In this document: in pieces, positions 22,603-31,952 of the stretch
How positions within the stretch are numbered: the first letter of the stretch is position 1
Layout: each line of letters opens with the position of its first letter
Source: Arthrobacter sp. Soil763
GTDB taxonomy: Bacteria > Actinomycetota > Actinomycetes > Actinomycetales > Micrococcaceae
NCBI RefSeq assembly: GCF_001428365.1
Contig: NZ_LMSH01000003.1
Span: 638,477-702,476 of the forward strand
Length of the DNA: 64,000 nt
Direction of reading: 5' to 3'
Translations under genes and position numbers: made by a program
The notes under the pieces: model-generated
What the model saw: only the letters and a program-made list of their open reading frames with translations
Told to the model about the DNA's origin: nothing
Database searches by the model: none

Positions 22603-23445
22603 TCAGATCCGGCAGGCGTGGATGCTGCTGACCAGGATGGCGCGGGCGCCGAGGTCGTAGAGTTCGTCCATGATCCGGTTCGTCTCCCGCTTGGGCACCA
22701 TCGAACGGACGGCAACCCAGTCCGAGTCGCGCAGCGGCGACACAGTCGGAGACTCCAGGCCGGGGGTCAGGGCGGCGGCCTGCTCGACGAGCTCCTTACG
22801 GATGTCGTAGTCCATCAGGACGTACTGGCGGGCCACGAGGACACCCTGGAGGCGGCGGATCAGCACCTCGGTGGCGGGGTTCTGTTCGCCCTTGCGGCCG
22901 ATCAGCACCGATTCGGAGTGCAGGATCGGTTCGCCGAAGATCTCCATGCCGGCGGCCTTGAGCGTGGTGCCGGTCTCGACGACGTCGGCGATCGCGTCCG
23001 CGACGCCGAGCCGGACCGAGGATTCGACGGCGCCGTCGAGGCGGACGACCTTGGCGTTGATGCCGCGCTGGGCCAGGTAGCCGCGGAGCAGGCCGTCGTA
23101 GCTGGTGGCCAGGCGCTTGCCTTCGAGCTGGTCGATGGAGGTGAAGTCGCCGACCGGGCCGGCGAACCGGAAGGTGGAGGCGGCGAAGCCCAGCGGCAGC
23201 AGTTCTTCGGCTTCCACCTCGGCGTCGAGCAGCAGGTCGCGGCCGGTGATGCCGACGTCGAGCGTGCCCTGGCCGACGTAGACGGCGATGTCGCGGGGGC
23301 GGAGGAAGAAGAATTCGATGTCATTGTCCGGGTCGACCATGACCAGTTCGCGGGTGTCGCGGCGCTGGCGGTAGCCGGCTTCGGCAAGCATGGCGGAGGC
23401 GGCTTCGGACAGGGACCCCTTGTTGGGGACGGCAACTCTCAGCAT
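22603..23445 (-). CDS. hisG: ATP phosphoribosyltransferase, long form
   Basis: First enzyme of histidine synthesis, joining ATP and PRPP. The 280-residue length fits the long, hexameric form with a C-terminal regulatory domain, so feedback by histidine is expected from the family. Motifs are [44 protein letters not shown] and the PRPP-binding [17 protein letters not shown] at 23445 is chosen; a longer frame to 23523 adds a non-family extension. Confidence 0.96.
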   Translation of the reverse strand: MLRVAVPNKGSLSEAASAMLAEAGYRQRRDTRELVMVDPDNDIEFFFLRPRDIAVYVGQGTLDVGITGRDLLLDAEVEAEELLPLGFAASTFRFAGPVGDFTSIDQLEGKRLATSYDGLLRGYLAQRGINAKVVRLDGAVESSVRLGVADAIADVVETGTTLKAAGMEIFGEPILHSESVLIGRKGEQNPATEVLIRRLQGVLVARQYVLMDYDIRKELVEQAAALTPGLESPTVSPLRDSDWVAVRSMVPKRETNRIMDELYDLGARAILVSSIHACRI

Positions 23446-23550
23446 GGGAGGCTCTTTTCTGGTGGTGACGTTCTGGATGTACAGGCACTGCGGGCCACGC
23501 GGGGGCCGCTCCGGGACAGACACAGGTCCGGCCGGGGCGGTGCGGCGTGG

Positions 23551-23814
23551 CTAGAGATGCTTGTAGACGTCTTCCAGGCTGAGGCCTCTGGCGAGCATGA
23601 GAACCTGCAAGTGGTAGAGCAGCTGCGAAATCTCTTCCGCGGCGGCCTCATCGGATTCGTACTCGGCGGCCATCCACACCTCGGCCGCTTCCTCCACGAC
23701 TTTCTTGCCGATGCCGTGGATTCCGGACTCCAGTTCGGCGACGGTGCGGGAGCCCTCCGGGCGGGTGGCTGCCTTCTCACTCAGTTCTGCGAACAGCGAC
23801 TCGAAATTCTTCAC
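23551..23814 (-). CDS. hisE: Phosphoribosyl-ATP diphosphatase
   Basis: Hydrolyses PR-ATP to PR-AMP. An 87-residue all-helical MazG-like protein. The metal-binding acidic cluster is in [17 protein letters not shown] and [14 protein letters not shown]. It is a separate gene, not fused to HisI, as is usual in actinobacteria. It is first in the hisE-hisG-hisF run. Confidence 0.96.
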   Translation of the reverse strand: MKNFESLFAELSEKAATRPEGSRTVAELESGIHGIGKKVVEEAAEVWMAAEYESDEAAAEEISQLLYHLQVLMLARGLSLEDVYKHL

Positions 23815-23851
23815 ACCCTCCAGCCTACTTGTTCACGGCCGGACCTCGCCT

Positions 23852-23877
23852 TCCGGGCCGTCGGAAGACGGCCCGGA
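23852..23877 (-). terminator. Hairpin between ribH and hisE
   Basis: An 11-bp stem (TCCGGGCCGTC / GACGGCCCGGA on plus) with a 4-base loop (GGAA on plus) lies 20 bases after the ribH stop. It probably separates the rib and his units. There is no T run. Confidence 0.65.
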
Positions 23878-23895
23878 TGTGAGCGAATACACAGC

Positions 23896-24381
23896 CTAGG
23901 CGTACTGTTTGAGCGTGACGGCGGCGGCCAGCGCGGCGGTGACCGCTTCGTGGCCTTTGTCCTCGGTGGAGCCCGGCAGCCCGGCCCGGTCCAGGCCCTG
24001 CTGCTCCGTGTCGCAGGTGAGCACGCCGAAGCCGACGGGGACGCCGGTGCGCACGCTGACGTCGGTCAGGCCGATGGTGGCCGCCTCGCAGACGTATTCA
24101 AAGTGCGGGGTGCCGCCACGGATCACGACGCCGAGCGCCGCGACGGCGTCGAAATGCGGTGCGAGCCGGGCGGCCGCGACCGGCAGCTCGAAGGTGCCGG
24201 GGACACGCAGCACGGTCGGCTCGGCGATGCCGGCGTCCTTGGCGGCGCGCAGTGCGCCGGCCAGCAGGCCGTCCATGATGGTGGTGTGCCAGCTGGCCGC
24301 CACGATGGCGAGTTTCAGCTGGGAGGTTTCCTCGGGCTGGAAGGTGGTCAGGTCAATCTGGGGGGCGCCGTGGCCGCTCAT
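23896..24381 (-). CDS. ribH: 6,7-dimethyl-8-ribityllumazine synthase
   Basis: Condenses the ribityl pyrimidine with dihydroxybutanone phosphate to lumazine. Length is 161 residues. Motifs are [47 protein letters not shown] (with the catalytic His) and [14 protein letters not shown]. It is last in the ribD-E-B-A-H run, so it should be under FMN riboswitch control. Confidence 0.97.
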   Translation of the reverse strand: MSGHGAPQIDLTTFQPEETSQLKLAIVAASWHTTIMDGLLAGALRAAKDAGIAEPTVLRVPGTFELPVAAARLAPHFDAVAALGVVIRGGTPHFEYVCEAATIGLTDVSVRTGVPVGFGVLTCDTEQQGLDRAGLPGSTEDKGHEAVTAALAAAVTLKQYA

Positions 24382-24436
24382 GTGAATTCCTTGCTCTGGG
24401 GAGGTACGGGGGTTGGACTGCGGGGCGCAGCCGGGG

Positions 24437-25138
24437 TCAGTCCTGCTCGTGCTCGAACCCGCGGGGCCCCGTCCCGGGCTCCGCTGCGGCAGGCTGCATG
24501 TCCAGGACCAGGCGGTGGTCCATCCGGTCCTTCTTGGTCTGCAGGTAGCGGAGGTTCTGTTCGCGGGAGGGGACCTCGGTGGCGACCATCTCGACCACCC
24601 GCACCCCCGCCTCGGCCAGCCGGTCCTGCTTGTCCGGGTTGTTGCTCAGCAGGCGTATCTCCTGCAGGCCCATCTCGGCGAGGATCTGGGCGGCGGCCTT
24701 GTAGCAGCGCGCGTCCACCGGCAGGCCGAGCTGTTCGTTGGCTTCGACGGTGTCGAACCCGGCTTCCTGCAGGGCGTAGGCCTTGATCTTGTTCGCCAGC
24801 CCGATGCCGCGGCCCTCCTGCCCGCGCAGGTACAGCAGCGTTCCGCCGTTCTCGTGAATCAGTTCCAGGGTGTAGGCCAGCTGTTCGCCGCAGTCGCAGC
24901 GGTAGGAACCGAACACGTCTCCGGTCAGGCATTCGGAGTGCAGCCGGACCAGCGGCGCGGTGCCGTCCGCGGCGGGGCGCGGGGAGCTGACGGCGAGGTG
25001 TTCGGCGCCCGTTTCAAGATCGGTCCAGGCCTGCGCCACGAAGTCGCCGAAGGCCGTGGGCAGCTGGACGATCGGTCCGCCGCTGACCGGGTGCGGCTGC
25101 TGGCCCGGGGCCGCCGGGCGCGTTTCAGAAGTCGTCAT
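24437..25138 (-). CDS. ribA: GTP cyclohydrolase II
   Basis: Opens GTP to the first riboflavin pyrimidine. Length is 233 residues. Zinc-binding cysteines are in [20 protein letters not shown], and the catalytic region shows [19 protein letters not shown]. The domain is a separate gene rather than fused to RibB, although the two are adjacent (9 bases apart). It has extra N- and C-terminal tails with no motif. Confidence 0.95.
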   Translation of the reverse strand: MTTSETRPAAPGQQPHPVSGGPIVQLPTAFGDFVAQAWTDLETGAEHLAVSSPRPAADGTAPLVRLHSECLTGDVFGSYRCDCGEQLAYTLELIHENGGTLLYLRGQEGRGIGLANKIKAYALQEAGFDTVEANEQLGLPVDARCYKAAAQILAEMGLQEIRLLSNNPDKQDRLAEAGVRVVEMVATEVPSREQNLRYLQTKKDRMDHRLVLDMQPAAAEPGTGPRGFEHEQD

Positions 25139-25147
25139 CGTTTCTCC

Positions 25148-25840
25148 TCAGTCAAGGTCTCGGGCGGGTTGGGCTGAAGGCCCGGCGGGCTCGGCGGCTT
25201 CGAGGTGGGCCACCAGGTCGGCGATCGAGATCAGCGGGCAGCCGTGCTCGAGGGCAAAGCCGCGAAGTCCGTCCAAGCGCATCATCTCCCCATCGTCGTG
25301 CACCACTTCGGCAATCACACCGACGGGTTCGAGCCCGGCCAGCCGGCACAGCTCGACGGCTGCTTCGGTGTGCCCGGGACGCTCCCGCACACCCCCCTCA
25401 ACGGCCCGGAGCGGGAAAACATGCCCGGGCCGGGTCAGGGCGGCCGGCCGGCTCGCCGGGTCGGCGAGGACGCGGGCGGTCAGCGCCCGGTCGGTGGCGG
25501 AAATGCCGGTGCTCACGCCGGCGGCCGCGTCGCAGGAGACGGTGTAGGCGGTCCCCTTGGCGTCCTCGTTCACGGCGACCATGGGCGGCAGCCCCAGCGC
25601 ATCGGCGCGGCTGGCGTCGAGCGGAACGCAGATCACTCCGGAGCTGTAGCGGATGGTCCAGCCCATCAGTGCCGGGGTGGCGTGCTGGGCGGCGAAGATG
25701 ATGTCGCCTTCGTTCTCGCGGTCCTCGTTGTCCACTACCAGGACCGGCCGGCCGGCGGCCATGGCGCGGACGGCGTCCTCGATCGGGTCCAGGGCGGGCG
25801 TTTCGACGGCGAGGCCGCTGGGGTCCTGGAGCCGGCTCAT
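25148..25840 (-). CDS. ribB: 3,4-dihydroxy-2-butanone-4-phosphate synthase
   Basis: Makes the four-carbon precursor of riboflavin from ribulose-5-phosphate. Length is 230 residues. Motifs are [17 protein letters not shown] (acidic Mg loop), [26 protein letters not shown] and [18 protein letters not shown] at 25840 overlaps the ribE stop by 4 bases (ATGA). A longer frame to 26017 lies inside ribE and is not used. Confidence 0.95.
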   Translation of the reverse strand: MSRLQDPSGLAVETPALDPIEDAVRAMAAGRPVLVVDNEDRENEGDIIFAAQHATPALMGWTIRYSSGVICVPLDASRADALGLPPMVAVNEDAKGTAYTVSCDAAAGVSTGISATDRALTARVLADPASRPAALTRPGHVFPLRAVEGGVRERPGHTEAAVELCRLAGLEPVGVIAEVVHDDGEMMRLDGLRGFALEHGCPLISIADLVAHLEAAEPAGPSAQPARDLD

Positions 25841-26493
25841 GATGCGGCCTCCGCCCGGTGTGCGCCTTCCTGCCGGGGCGAGGCGGGGGCGAAGGCGAGC
25901 AGCCGCTCGGTGTACTTGGCCAGGACGTCGACCTCGAGGTTGACGCCGGCGCCTGGCCGCTTGGCGCCGAGCCCGGTCTCGGCCAGGGTGGTCGGAATGA
26001 GCCCCACCTCGAACCACGGTGCCGGCTCCCCGGCGGGGCTCACGGCCGTGACGGTGAGGGAGACGCCGTCGACGGCGATCGAGCCCTTCTCCGCGATGTA
26101 GCGGGCCAGCGGCTGCGGCACGCTGAACCGCAGCCGGTCCCAGTTGCCAAGCGCTTCGCGCTCGAGCAGTTCGCCGACGCCGTCGACGTGCCCCTGCACC
26201 ACATGGCCGTCGAGCCGGCCGCCGGCCGGGACGCAGCGTTCGAGGTTGACCGTGTCACCGGCGGCCAGTGCGCCGATGGTGCTGCGGACCAGGGTCTCGC
26301 CCATGACGTCGACGCTGAAGTCCGCGCCCGTGATGTCGGTGGCCGTCAGGCAGACCCCGTTGACCGCGATGGAGCCGCCATGGGCCAGTCCGTCGGTGCT
26401 TTCGGGGGCGTGCAGGCGCAGCGTGGCGCTGGTGTCGCCGTTCCGCTCGACCGAGAGCACCTTCCCCTGTTCGGCGATTATTCCGGTAAACAT
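25837..26493 (-). CDS. ribE: Riboflavin synthase alpha chain
   Basis: Dismutates two lumazines to riboflavin. The 218-residue protein has the two internal lumazine-binding repeats. The N-terminal signature is [12 protein letters not shown]. Repeat 1 has [14 protein letters not shown], and repeat 2 has [14 protein letters not shown]. The trimerising helix is at the C-terminus. It overlaps ribB and abuts ribD. Confidence 0.96.
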   Translation of the reverse strand: MFTGIIAEQGKVLSVERNGDTSATLRLHAPESTDGLAHGGSIAVNGVCLTATDITGADFSVDVMGETLVRSTIGALAAGDTVNLERCVPAGGRLDGHVVQGHVDGVGELLEREALGNWDRLRFSVPQPLARYIAEKGSIAVDGVSLTVTAVSPAGEPAPWFEVGLIPTTLAETGLGAKRPGAGVNLEVDVLAKYTERLLAFAPASPRQEGAHRAEAAS

Positions 26494-27659
26494 CAGTTGC
26501 CTCCTGCGGCAGTGTCCGCGTCGCTGCGCGGGGTGGAATCGGATGAAGTCGTGGTGGCGGGGCGCAAGTGCAGGCGCAGGTCGCGGCCGAGTGTCTGGAC
26601 GGCGCCGCCCGAAGCCTCGTCCCAGTCCCAGTGCTGGGCATCGGCAAGGGTGCCGATGCCGAGGTCGCCGAGGGCCGCTGTGCCCGACCCGAGCAGGGTC
26701 GGGGCCAGGTAGACGATGAGTTCGTCGACCAGGCCGGCGGCGAGGAAGGCGCTGAGGATCTTCGAGCCGCCCTCGACCATCAGGTGCCGGACCCCGGCGT
26801 CGAACAGCCGGTCCAGCACTTCGCGGGGGTCCCGGGTGGGCAGGTGCAGCACCTTGCCGTCGGTGCCGTTGACGGCGGCATCTTCCGGGATGGGGCGCAG
26901 GCCCATCACGGCCCGCAGCGGCTGGCGCTCGGCGTGTGCGCCGTCAGGAGTCCGGGCGGTGAGCCGCGGGTTGTCGACCAGGACGGTCTGGGTACCGACC
27001 AGGATCGCGTCGATCCGGCCACGCAGGGCGTGGTTGTCGGCGAGCGATTCGGCGCTCGAGATCCACTGGCTGGTGCCGTCGCTGGCGGCGATCCGGCTGT
27101 CCAGGGTCTGCGCGATGTGCAGGGTCACGAACGGCCGGCGGGCGGCGACGGCGTCGAACCAACGCCGGTTCAGGTCCAGGGAGGCGACCGCGCCCAGCCC
27201 CGAGCGGACCCGTACCCCGGCGGCGCGGAGCGTCGCCGCTCCCCCGGCGGCCGGGTCGTGCGGGTCATCGACGGCGTACACGACGTCGGTGATGCCCGCG
27301 TCGATGATCGCCCGGGCGCACGGGCCGGTGCGTCCGCAGTGGTTGCAGGGCTCGAGCGTGACCACCATGGTGGTGCCGGCCAGGTCCAGTCCGGCCTCCC
27401 GGGCCTGGGCAATGGCGTCGGCCTCCGCGTGGGGGGTGCCGGCGCCGCGGTGGTAGCCGGTCACAAGGGCTGTCCCGTCGGCGTCGATCACGACCGCGCC
27501 CACCAGGGGGTTCGCCCCGCGGGGTCCGCGCGCGGCGGCAGCGAGGGCGGTGTCCATGGCGGCGGTCTCCGCGGCGCTGAAGCCGGCGGCCTGGAAGCCC
27601 TGGTGCGGGGCTTGTTGCTCCTCGACGTCGTGACCGGCGTGCTGTGCTGGCAGGCTCAT
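26493..27659 (-). CDS. ribD: Bifunctional deaminase/reductase RibD
   Basis: Deaminates the pyrimidine intermediate and reduces its ribose side chain. The N-terminal zinc deaminase shows HAEADAIAQA and the Cys pair in EPCNHCGRTGPC. The C-terminal NADPH reductase shows THIAQTLDSRIA, LVGTQTVLVDNP and HLMVEGGSKILSAFL. ATG at 27659 gives 388 residues and overlaps the stop of a 21-codon leader ORF (ATGA); an in-frame ATG at 27707 is possible. It is the first gene after the FMN riboswitch. Confidence 0.93.
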   Translation of the reverse strand: MSLPAQHAGHDVEEQQAPHQGFQAAGFSAAETAAMDTALAAAARGPRGANPLVGAVVIDADGTALVTGYHRGAGTPHAEADAIAQAREAGLDLAGTTMVVTLEPCNHCGRTGPCARAIIDAGITDVVYAVDDPHDPAAGGAATLRAAGVRVRSGLGAVASLDLNRRWFDAVAARRPFVTLHIAQTLDSRIAASDGTSQWISSAESLADNHALRGRIDAILVGTQTVLVDNPRLTARTPDGAHAERQPLRAVMGLRPIPEDAAVNGTDGKVLHLPTRDPREVLDRLFDAGVRHLMVEGGSKILSAFLAAGLVDELIVYLAPTLLGSGTAALGDLGIGTLADAQHWDWDEASGGAVQTLGRDLRLHLRPATTTSSDSTPRSDADTAAGGN

Positions 27660-27721
27660 TTGCCGCCCGCCCGGACCCGAAGGTACCCGGAGTCGGCGGA
27701 GAGCCATCGCAGGGGGTTCAT
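27656..27721 (-). CDS. Possible 21-residue leader peptide overlapping the ribD start
   Basis: Starting at ATG 27721, a frame of 21 codons (MNPLRWLSADSGYLRVRAGG, then K) ends with TGA that overlaps the ribD ATG as ATGA. GGAAGGA lies about 11 bases upstream of its start, a better ribosome binding site than anything directly before ribD. This suggests that ribosomes load at the leader and restart on ribD. No peptide function is implied. It could also be chance, given the short length. Confidence 0.4.
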   Translation of the reverse strand: MNPLRWLSADSGYLRVRAGGK

Positions 27722-27780
27722 GCGTGTGTCGTTCCTTCCCTCAAGAACCGCGATGGCTCCGGGGGTATACGACAGCGCAG

Positions 27781-27808
27781 TTCCACGGCACCTGAGGCGC
27801 CGTGGGAA
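27781..27808 (-). other. Hairpin between FMN riboswitch and ribD
   Basis: On the minus strand CCACGGCGC-CTCAG-GTGCCGTGG forms a 9-bp stem with one G-U pair. It is 7 bases downstream of the aptamer and could be the expression platform. There is no T run, so control of translation is as likely as termination. Confidence 0.45.
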
Positions 27809-27814
27809 CAGCTG

Positions 27815-27963
27815 TACGTGCTTCTCTCATCCAGACTTTAACTGTCGGTACCGGAGTTCCACCGGTTCAACCGTCCGCCGTCGGCCTCCGGGAGGAGGCT
27901 GCCGGCTCGCGGGTCGCGGGCTATGACCGCCGGTTCGGACTTACACCGACCCCGGAGCACGTA
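27815..27963 (-). promoter_or_regulatory. FMN riboswitch (RFN element)
   Basis: The minus strand shows the conserved RFN blocks in order: GGGGTCGGTGTAAGTCCGAA, CCGGCGGTCATAG, CCCGCGACCC, GGACGGTTGAACCGGTGG, AACTCCGGTACCGACAGTTA and AAGTCTGGATGAGAGAAGCA. The closing P1 helix is a full 8-bp match (TACGTGCT at 27963-27956 with AGCACGTA at 27822-27815). It precedes ribD-E-B-A-H, so FMN should lower expression of the riboflavin genes. Confidence 0.97.
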
Positions 27964-28084
27964 TGTGTGTAGCTATTCTGGCACAACTGCCGGCTCTGCC
28001 CGGCTATTCCCGCATCGGACGGCCGCAATATTCGTCATCTGTGGCCGGTGAGGAGCCGGCGGAGTGCCTACAGGTACGGGCGGC

Positions 28085-28750
28085 CTACTGGTGCGGGCGG
28101 CGGCCGGCGGCGCGGAGCCGGGCAATGGCTTCGGCCGGGTCATCGGCGCCGTAGACCGCGGACCCTGCGACGAAGACGTCCGCCCCTGCCCCGGCGGCCC
28201 GCTGGATCGTCTTTTCGGTGATGCCGCCGTCGACCTGGAGCTTGACGTCCAGCCCGGACGCGTCGATCGCGGCCCGGGCGCGCCTGATCTTGGCCAGGGT
28301 CAGGTCGAGGAATTCCTGCCCGCCGAAACCCGGTTCCACGGTCATGATGAGGATCATGTCCAGTTCGCCGAGCATGTCCAGGAACGGTTCCACGGCGCTG
28401 CCGGGCCGCAGGGCAATGCCTGCCTTGGCGCCGCGGGCCCGCAGTTCGCGGGCCAGCTTAACCGGTGCGATCGACGCCTCGGCGTGGAAGGTCACCGAGG
28501 CGAGGCCGGCGTCGGCGTAGGCGGGCGCCCAGCGGTCGGCGTGTTCGATCATCAGGTGGGCGTCCAGCGGAATCGGGCTGACCTCCTGCAGCCGCTGGAC
28601 GACGGGCAGGCCCAGCGACAGGTTGGGCACGAAGTGGTTGTCCATCACGTCCACGTGCACGGCATCGGCGGTCCGGATCTTGTGCAGTTCGGACTGCAGG
28701 TTCGCGAAGTCCGCCGACAGGATGCTCGGGTTGATGCAGCAATGGGCCAT
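28085..28750 (-). CDS. rpe: Ribulose-phosphate 3-epimerase
   Basis: Interconverts ribulose-5-phosphate and xylulose-5-phosphate. A 221-residue TIM barrel. Motifs are [30 protein letters not shown] (metal His/Asp), [25 protein letters not shown] and [11 protein letters not shown]. It is the last gene of the def-fmt-rsmB-rpe run, and the riboswitch-led rib operon begins after it. Confidence 0.97.
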   Translation of the reverse strand: MAHCCINPSILSADFANLQSELHKIRTADAVHVDVMDNHFVPNLSLGLPVVQRLQEVSPIPLDAHLMIEHADRWAPAYADAGLASVTFHAEASIAPVKLARELRARGAKAGIALRPGSAVEPFLDMLGELDMILIMTVEPGFGGQEFLDLTLAKIRRARAAIDASGLDVKLQVDGGITEKTIQRAAGAGADVFVAGSAVYGADDPAEAIARLRAAGRRPHQ

Positions 28751-28802
28751 GGAGTCCTCTTCGTTCGGAAAGTTGGGAGCTGGTGCCAGTATGGCCCGAA
28801 GC

Positions 28803-30395
28803 TCAGGCTTTTTTGTGGATCAGGGCCAGGAACATGGCGTCCGTCCGGTGCCGGTGCGGCCAGAGCTGGGCGGTCAGGTCGTGGCCGGCCTCGAGGTGCC
28901 CGGTGAGGCTGACCTTGTCCAGTGCTTCGCCGGCGTCGAGCAGTTCCAGGTCATCGCGTTTGCGCAGGGCGTCACTGACGACGGCGGTGGTCTCGGCCGG
29001 GTGCGGGGAACACGTCACGTAGGCCACCACGCCGCCGGGCTTGACCGCGTCCAGGGCGGACTTGAGCAGGTCCCGCTGCAGCGGACCGAGGTCGGCAAGA
29101 TCCTTGGGGCTGCGCCGCCAGCGCGACTCCGGGCGGCGCCGCAACGCGCCCAGGCCGGTGCAGGGCACGTCCACGAGGACCCGGTCGAACCCCTCGGCCA
29201 TCTCGGTACCGACGTCGCGGCCATCACCGGTGCGCACGGTCCAGACCTCGTGCGGAACCGCGCTGAGGGCCTGGCTGACGAGCTTGGCGCGGTGCGGCGC
29301 CGGCTCGTTGGCCAGCAGGGTCGCGCCGTGCTGGCGGGCCAGGGCACCAAGCAGCGCCGCCTTCCCGCCGGGTCCAGCGCAGAGATCAAGCCAGCGTTCG
29401 CCGCCGTCCGCGGTGCCGGCAGTGCTGCCGGCGTTGCCGCCGCCAGCCAGGTCCACCGCGGCCAGGGCGCGGGCGACCAGCTGGGAACCGACGTCCTGCA
29501 CCCGGGTGCTGCCCTCCCGTACGGAGGCGAGGCGGCCGAGGTCGCCGCCGGCGGAGAGCGCCGAGCCTTCGACCAGCTCGCCGGGCGTTGCGCCGTTTTC
29601 CAGGGCCTCGTCGAGGTTGCCCAGGCCGGGCAGTGCCACGAGGTTCACCACCGGAGCGGCGTTGTCCGCCGCGAGGAGCTCGGTGATTTCCGAGACCGGA
29701 CGGCCGTGGGCGACCAGGGACTGCCGGAAGGCCCGCACGATCCATTCGGGGTGGGCGTACCGGACCGACGCCTCCTGGGTCTCGTCCGCTTCGCCGCTGA
29801 GCAGGAGCTCCAGCCACTCGTCCAGTGTGTGCGCGGAGACCTTGCGGAGCACGGCGTTGACCAAGCCGGAGGGTCCGGCGCCAATCACGGCGCGGGCCAG
29901 GCCTACGGTCTCGTCCAGGGCGGCGTGGGCCGGGACGCGCATGGCCAGCAGCTGGTGCGCACCGATCCGGAGCGCATCCAGGACGGCGGGGTCGAGCTGG
30001 TCCAGGGGGCGGTCCACGCAGCGGGCCAGGATGGCGTCGTAGGTGCCCTGCCCGCGAAGGGCTCCGTAGCTCAGCTCGGTGGCGAACCCGGCGTCGCGCT
30101 TGTCCAGGCCGTGGTGCCGGATGCGGGCCGGCAGCACCAGGTTCGCGTAGGCGTCCTCGGCCGCCACGGCACGCAGCACCTCGAAAGCGACGAGGCGGGC
30201 CGGGTCGGCGCGTCGGGTGCGCTGGGAGGGAGCGCTTTCGCTGAAGCCGCGCTTGGGGCCGCGGTTCCGTTCCCTGCCCTGCGCGTCGCGCCGGACACCG
30301 CCGCGCGGGTTCTGCCCGCCGGTGCCGCTGTTGCCCTGCCTGCCGGGCTGCCGGCCCCGTCCGCGGCCGCTGCCGCTTGCTCCGGACTCGCTCAT
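28803..30395 (-). CDS. rsmB: RsmB-family 16S rRNA m5C methyltransferase
   Basis: An S-adenosylmethionine enzyme predicted to methylate a cytosine of 16S rRNA (C967 in E. coli). Length is 530 residues. A basic, glycine-rich N-terminal extension of ~55 residues comes first, then a NusB-like RNA-binding domain (~60-200), then the methyltransferase domain. SAM motif I is [13 protein letters not shown]. The two family cysteines are in [19 protein letters not shown] and [12 protein letters not shown]. Its ATG overlaps the fmt stop by 4 bases. Confidence 0.93.
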   Translation of the reverse strand: MSESGASGSGRGRGRQPGRQGNSGTGGQNPRGGVRRDAQGRERNRGPKRGFSESAPSQRTRRADPARLVAFEVLRAVAAEDAYANLVLPARIRHHGLDKRDAGFATELSYGALRGQGTYDAILARCVDRPLDQLDPAVLDALRIGAHQLLAMRVPAHAALDETVGLARAVIGAGPSGLVNAVLRKVSAHTLDEWLELLLSGEADETQEASVRYAHPEWIVRAFRQSLVAHGRPVSEITELLAADNAAPVVNLVALPGLGNLDEALENGATPGELVEGSALSAGGDLGRLASVREGSTRVQDVGSQLVARALAAVDLAGGGNAGSTAGTADGGERWLDLCAGPGGKAALLGALARQHGATLLANEPAPHRAKLVSQALSAVPHEVWTVRTGDGRDVGTEMAEGFDRVLVDVPCTGLGALRRRPESRWRRSPKDLADLGPLQRDLLKSALDAVKPGGVVAYVTCSPHPAETTAVVSDALRKRDDLELLDAGEALDKVSLTGHLEAGHDLTAQLWPHRHRTDAMFLALIHKKA

Positions 30396-31312
30396 TCGAA
30401 GACCACGCTTTCCAGTTTCGCCTGTCCGCGCGCCCAGTCGGCGGCGTTCATCATTTTCTTGCCCGCGGGCTGGACCCGGGTGAGTTCTACGGGGTGGGAG
30501 CCGGTGCCCACCAGCACGGATTTGCCGGCCAGGGCCACCCGCCCCGGCTCCAGTGCCGGTCCTTCGGGCCGCAGCAGCACCGGTTCGAGCTTGATCCGCT
30601 GACCGTCCACGGTGGTCCAGGCGCCGGGCTCGGGGGTGACGCCGCGGGCACGGCGGCCGATTGCCAGCGCCGGCTGGCGCCAGTCGAGGCGGCCGTCGTC
30701 CAGGGTCAGCTTGGGGGCGAGGCTGATGTCGCCCTGCTGCGGCACGGCGGCGGCCTGTCCGGCGTCGACGGCGGAGAGCGTCTGGGTCAGCAGCACGGCG
30801 CCGCTGTGGGACAGCCGCTCGAGCAGTTCACCGGCAGTGTCCTTGAGGCCGACCGTCTCGGTGAGGGTTCCGAAGACCGGGCCGGTGTCCAGGCCCTCCT
30901 CGAGCCGGAAGGTCACGGCGCCGGTCACGTCGTCGCCGGCAATGAGAGCGTGCTGCACGGGCGCCGCTCCGCGCCAGGCCGGCAGGAGCGAGAAGTGCAG
31001 GTTGATCCAGCCGTGCCGGGGAATGTCCAGGGCCGCCCGCGGGATGAGGCCGCCGTAGGCGACGATCGCGGCGACGTCGGGCGCGGCCGCGGCGATCCGG
31101 TCCGTGACGCCGGCGTCGACCTTCGCTGCGTGGATGATCTCGATGCCGAGCTCCGCGGCGCGGGCGGCAACCGGCGACGGCGTCAGCACGCGTTTGCGCC
31201 CCAGCGGCGCGTCCGGGCGGGTGAGGACGGCGACGACGTCGAAACCGGCCGCGACGAGCGCGTCCAGCGAGGGGACGGCGACGGCCGGGGTTCCTGCGAA
31301 GAGGACCCTCAC
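30392..31312 (-). CDS. fmt: Methionyl-tRNA formyltransferase
   Basis: Formylates initiator Met-tRNA. Length is 306 residues. Motifs are MRVLFAGTPAVAVPSLDAL, the formyl-folate site NLHFSLLPAWRGAAPVQHA, and DDVTGAVTFRLEEGLDTG with the catalytic Asp. The C-terminal tRNA-binding domain follows. It overlaps def by 4 bases upstream and rsmB by 4 bases downstream. Confidence 0.97.
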   Translation of the reverse strand: MRVLFAGTPAVAVPSLDALVAAGFDVVAVLTRPDAPLGRKRVLTPSPVAARAAELGIEIIHAAKVDAGVTDRIAAAAPDVAAIVAYGGLIPRAALDIPRHGWINLHFSLLPAWRGAAPVQHALIAGDDVTGAVTFRLEEGLDTGPVFGTLTETVGLKDTAGELLERLSHSGAVLLTQTLSAVDAGQAAAVPQQGDISLAPKLTLDDGRLDWRQPALAIGRRARGVTPEPGAWTTVDGQRIKLEPVLLRPEGPALEPGRVALAGKSVLVGTGSHPVELTRVQPAGKKMMNAADWARGQAKLESVVFE

Positions 31313-31884
31313 TGGCCGGCCCCGAAGGACGCGCCGGCGCCGAAGCTGGAGCCGACGGACTTGGCGCGCTTCGCCGTCGTCTGCCCGGTGATGGCGTCGT
31401 AGTTGGCGTTGCGGATCGCGCGCAGGGCCTTCTTGCGGTCCTCGCCCTCGAGCCGGTCCGTGAAGAGGATGCCGTCCAGGTGGTCGGTTTCGTGCTGGAA
31501 GACCCGGGCGAGCATGCCTTCACCTTCCAGCACCACCGGGTTGCCGTGCACGTCGACGCCGGTGACCCGGGTGGCACGGTGGCGGCGGACCGGGAACCCC
31601 AGCCCGGGGATGGACAGGCAGCCCTCGACCTCGTCCGGCTGGAAATCGTCGCTGTTTTCCAGCACGGGGTTGATGATGTGGCCCTCGACGCCGCGGATAC
31701 GGTAGGTGAAGACCCGCTGGCTGATGCCGACCTGGGGTGCGGCCAGGCCGGCGCCCTCGACGTCCTCCATGGTTTCGGTCATGTCGGCGACAAGCTTCTC
31801 CAGCTCAGGCCCGAATTCCGTGACGGGATCGGCGACGGTGCGCAGCACGGGGTCGCCGATGATACGGATATTCAAAATGGCCAT
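31309..31884 (-). CDS. def: Peptide deformylase
   Basis: Removes the formyl group from nascent proteins; an iron or zinc enzyme. Length is 191 residues. The three family motifs are GAGLAAPQVG, EGCLSIP (metal Cys) and HETDHLDG (metal His pair with catalytic Glu). ATG at 31884 (MAILNIRIIGDPVLR) has GAGGA upstream. The C-terminus has an extra Gly/Ala/Ser-rich tail. It leads the def-fmt-rsmB-rpe run. Confidence 0.97.
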   Translation of the reverse strand: MAILNIRIIGDPVLRTVADPVTEFGPELEKLVADMTETMEDVEGAGLAAPQVGISQRVFTYRIRGVEGHIINPVLENSDDFQPDEVEGCLSIPGLGFPVRRHRATRVTGVDVHGNPVVLEGEGMLARVFQHETDHLDGILFTDRLEGEDRKKALRAIRNANYDAITGQTTAKRAKSVGSSFGAGASFGAGQ

Positions 31885-31952
31885 GGGCTGTCTGTCCTCA
31901 CGGTAGGCGGCTAGGGATCCCAACCAGTTTAGTGCCAGCCCCGGGCTGGGAT

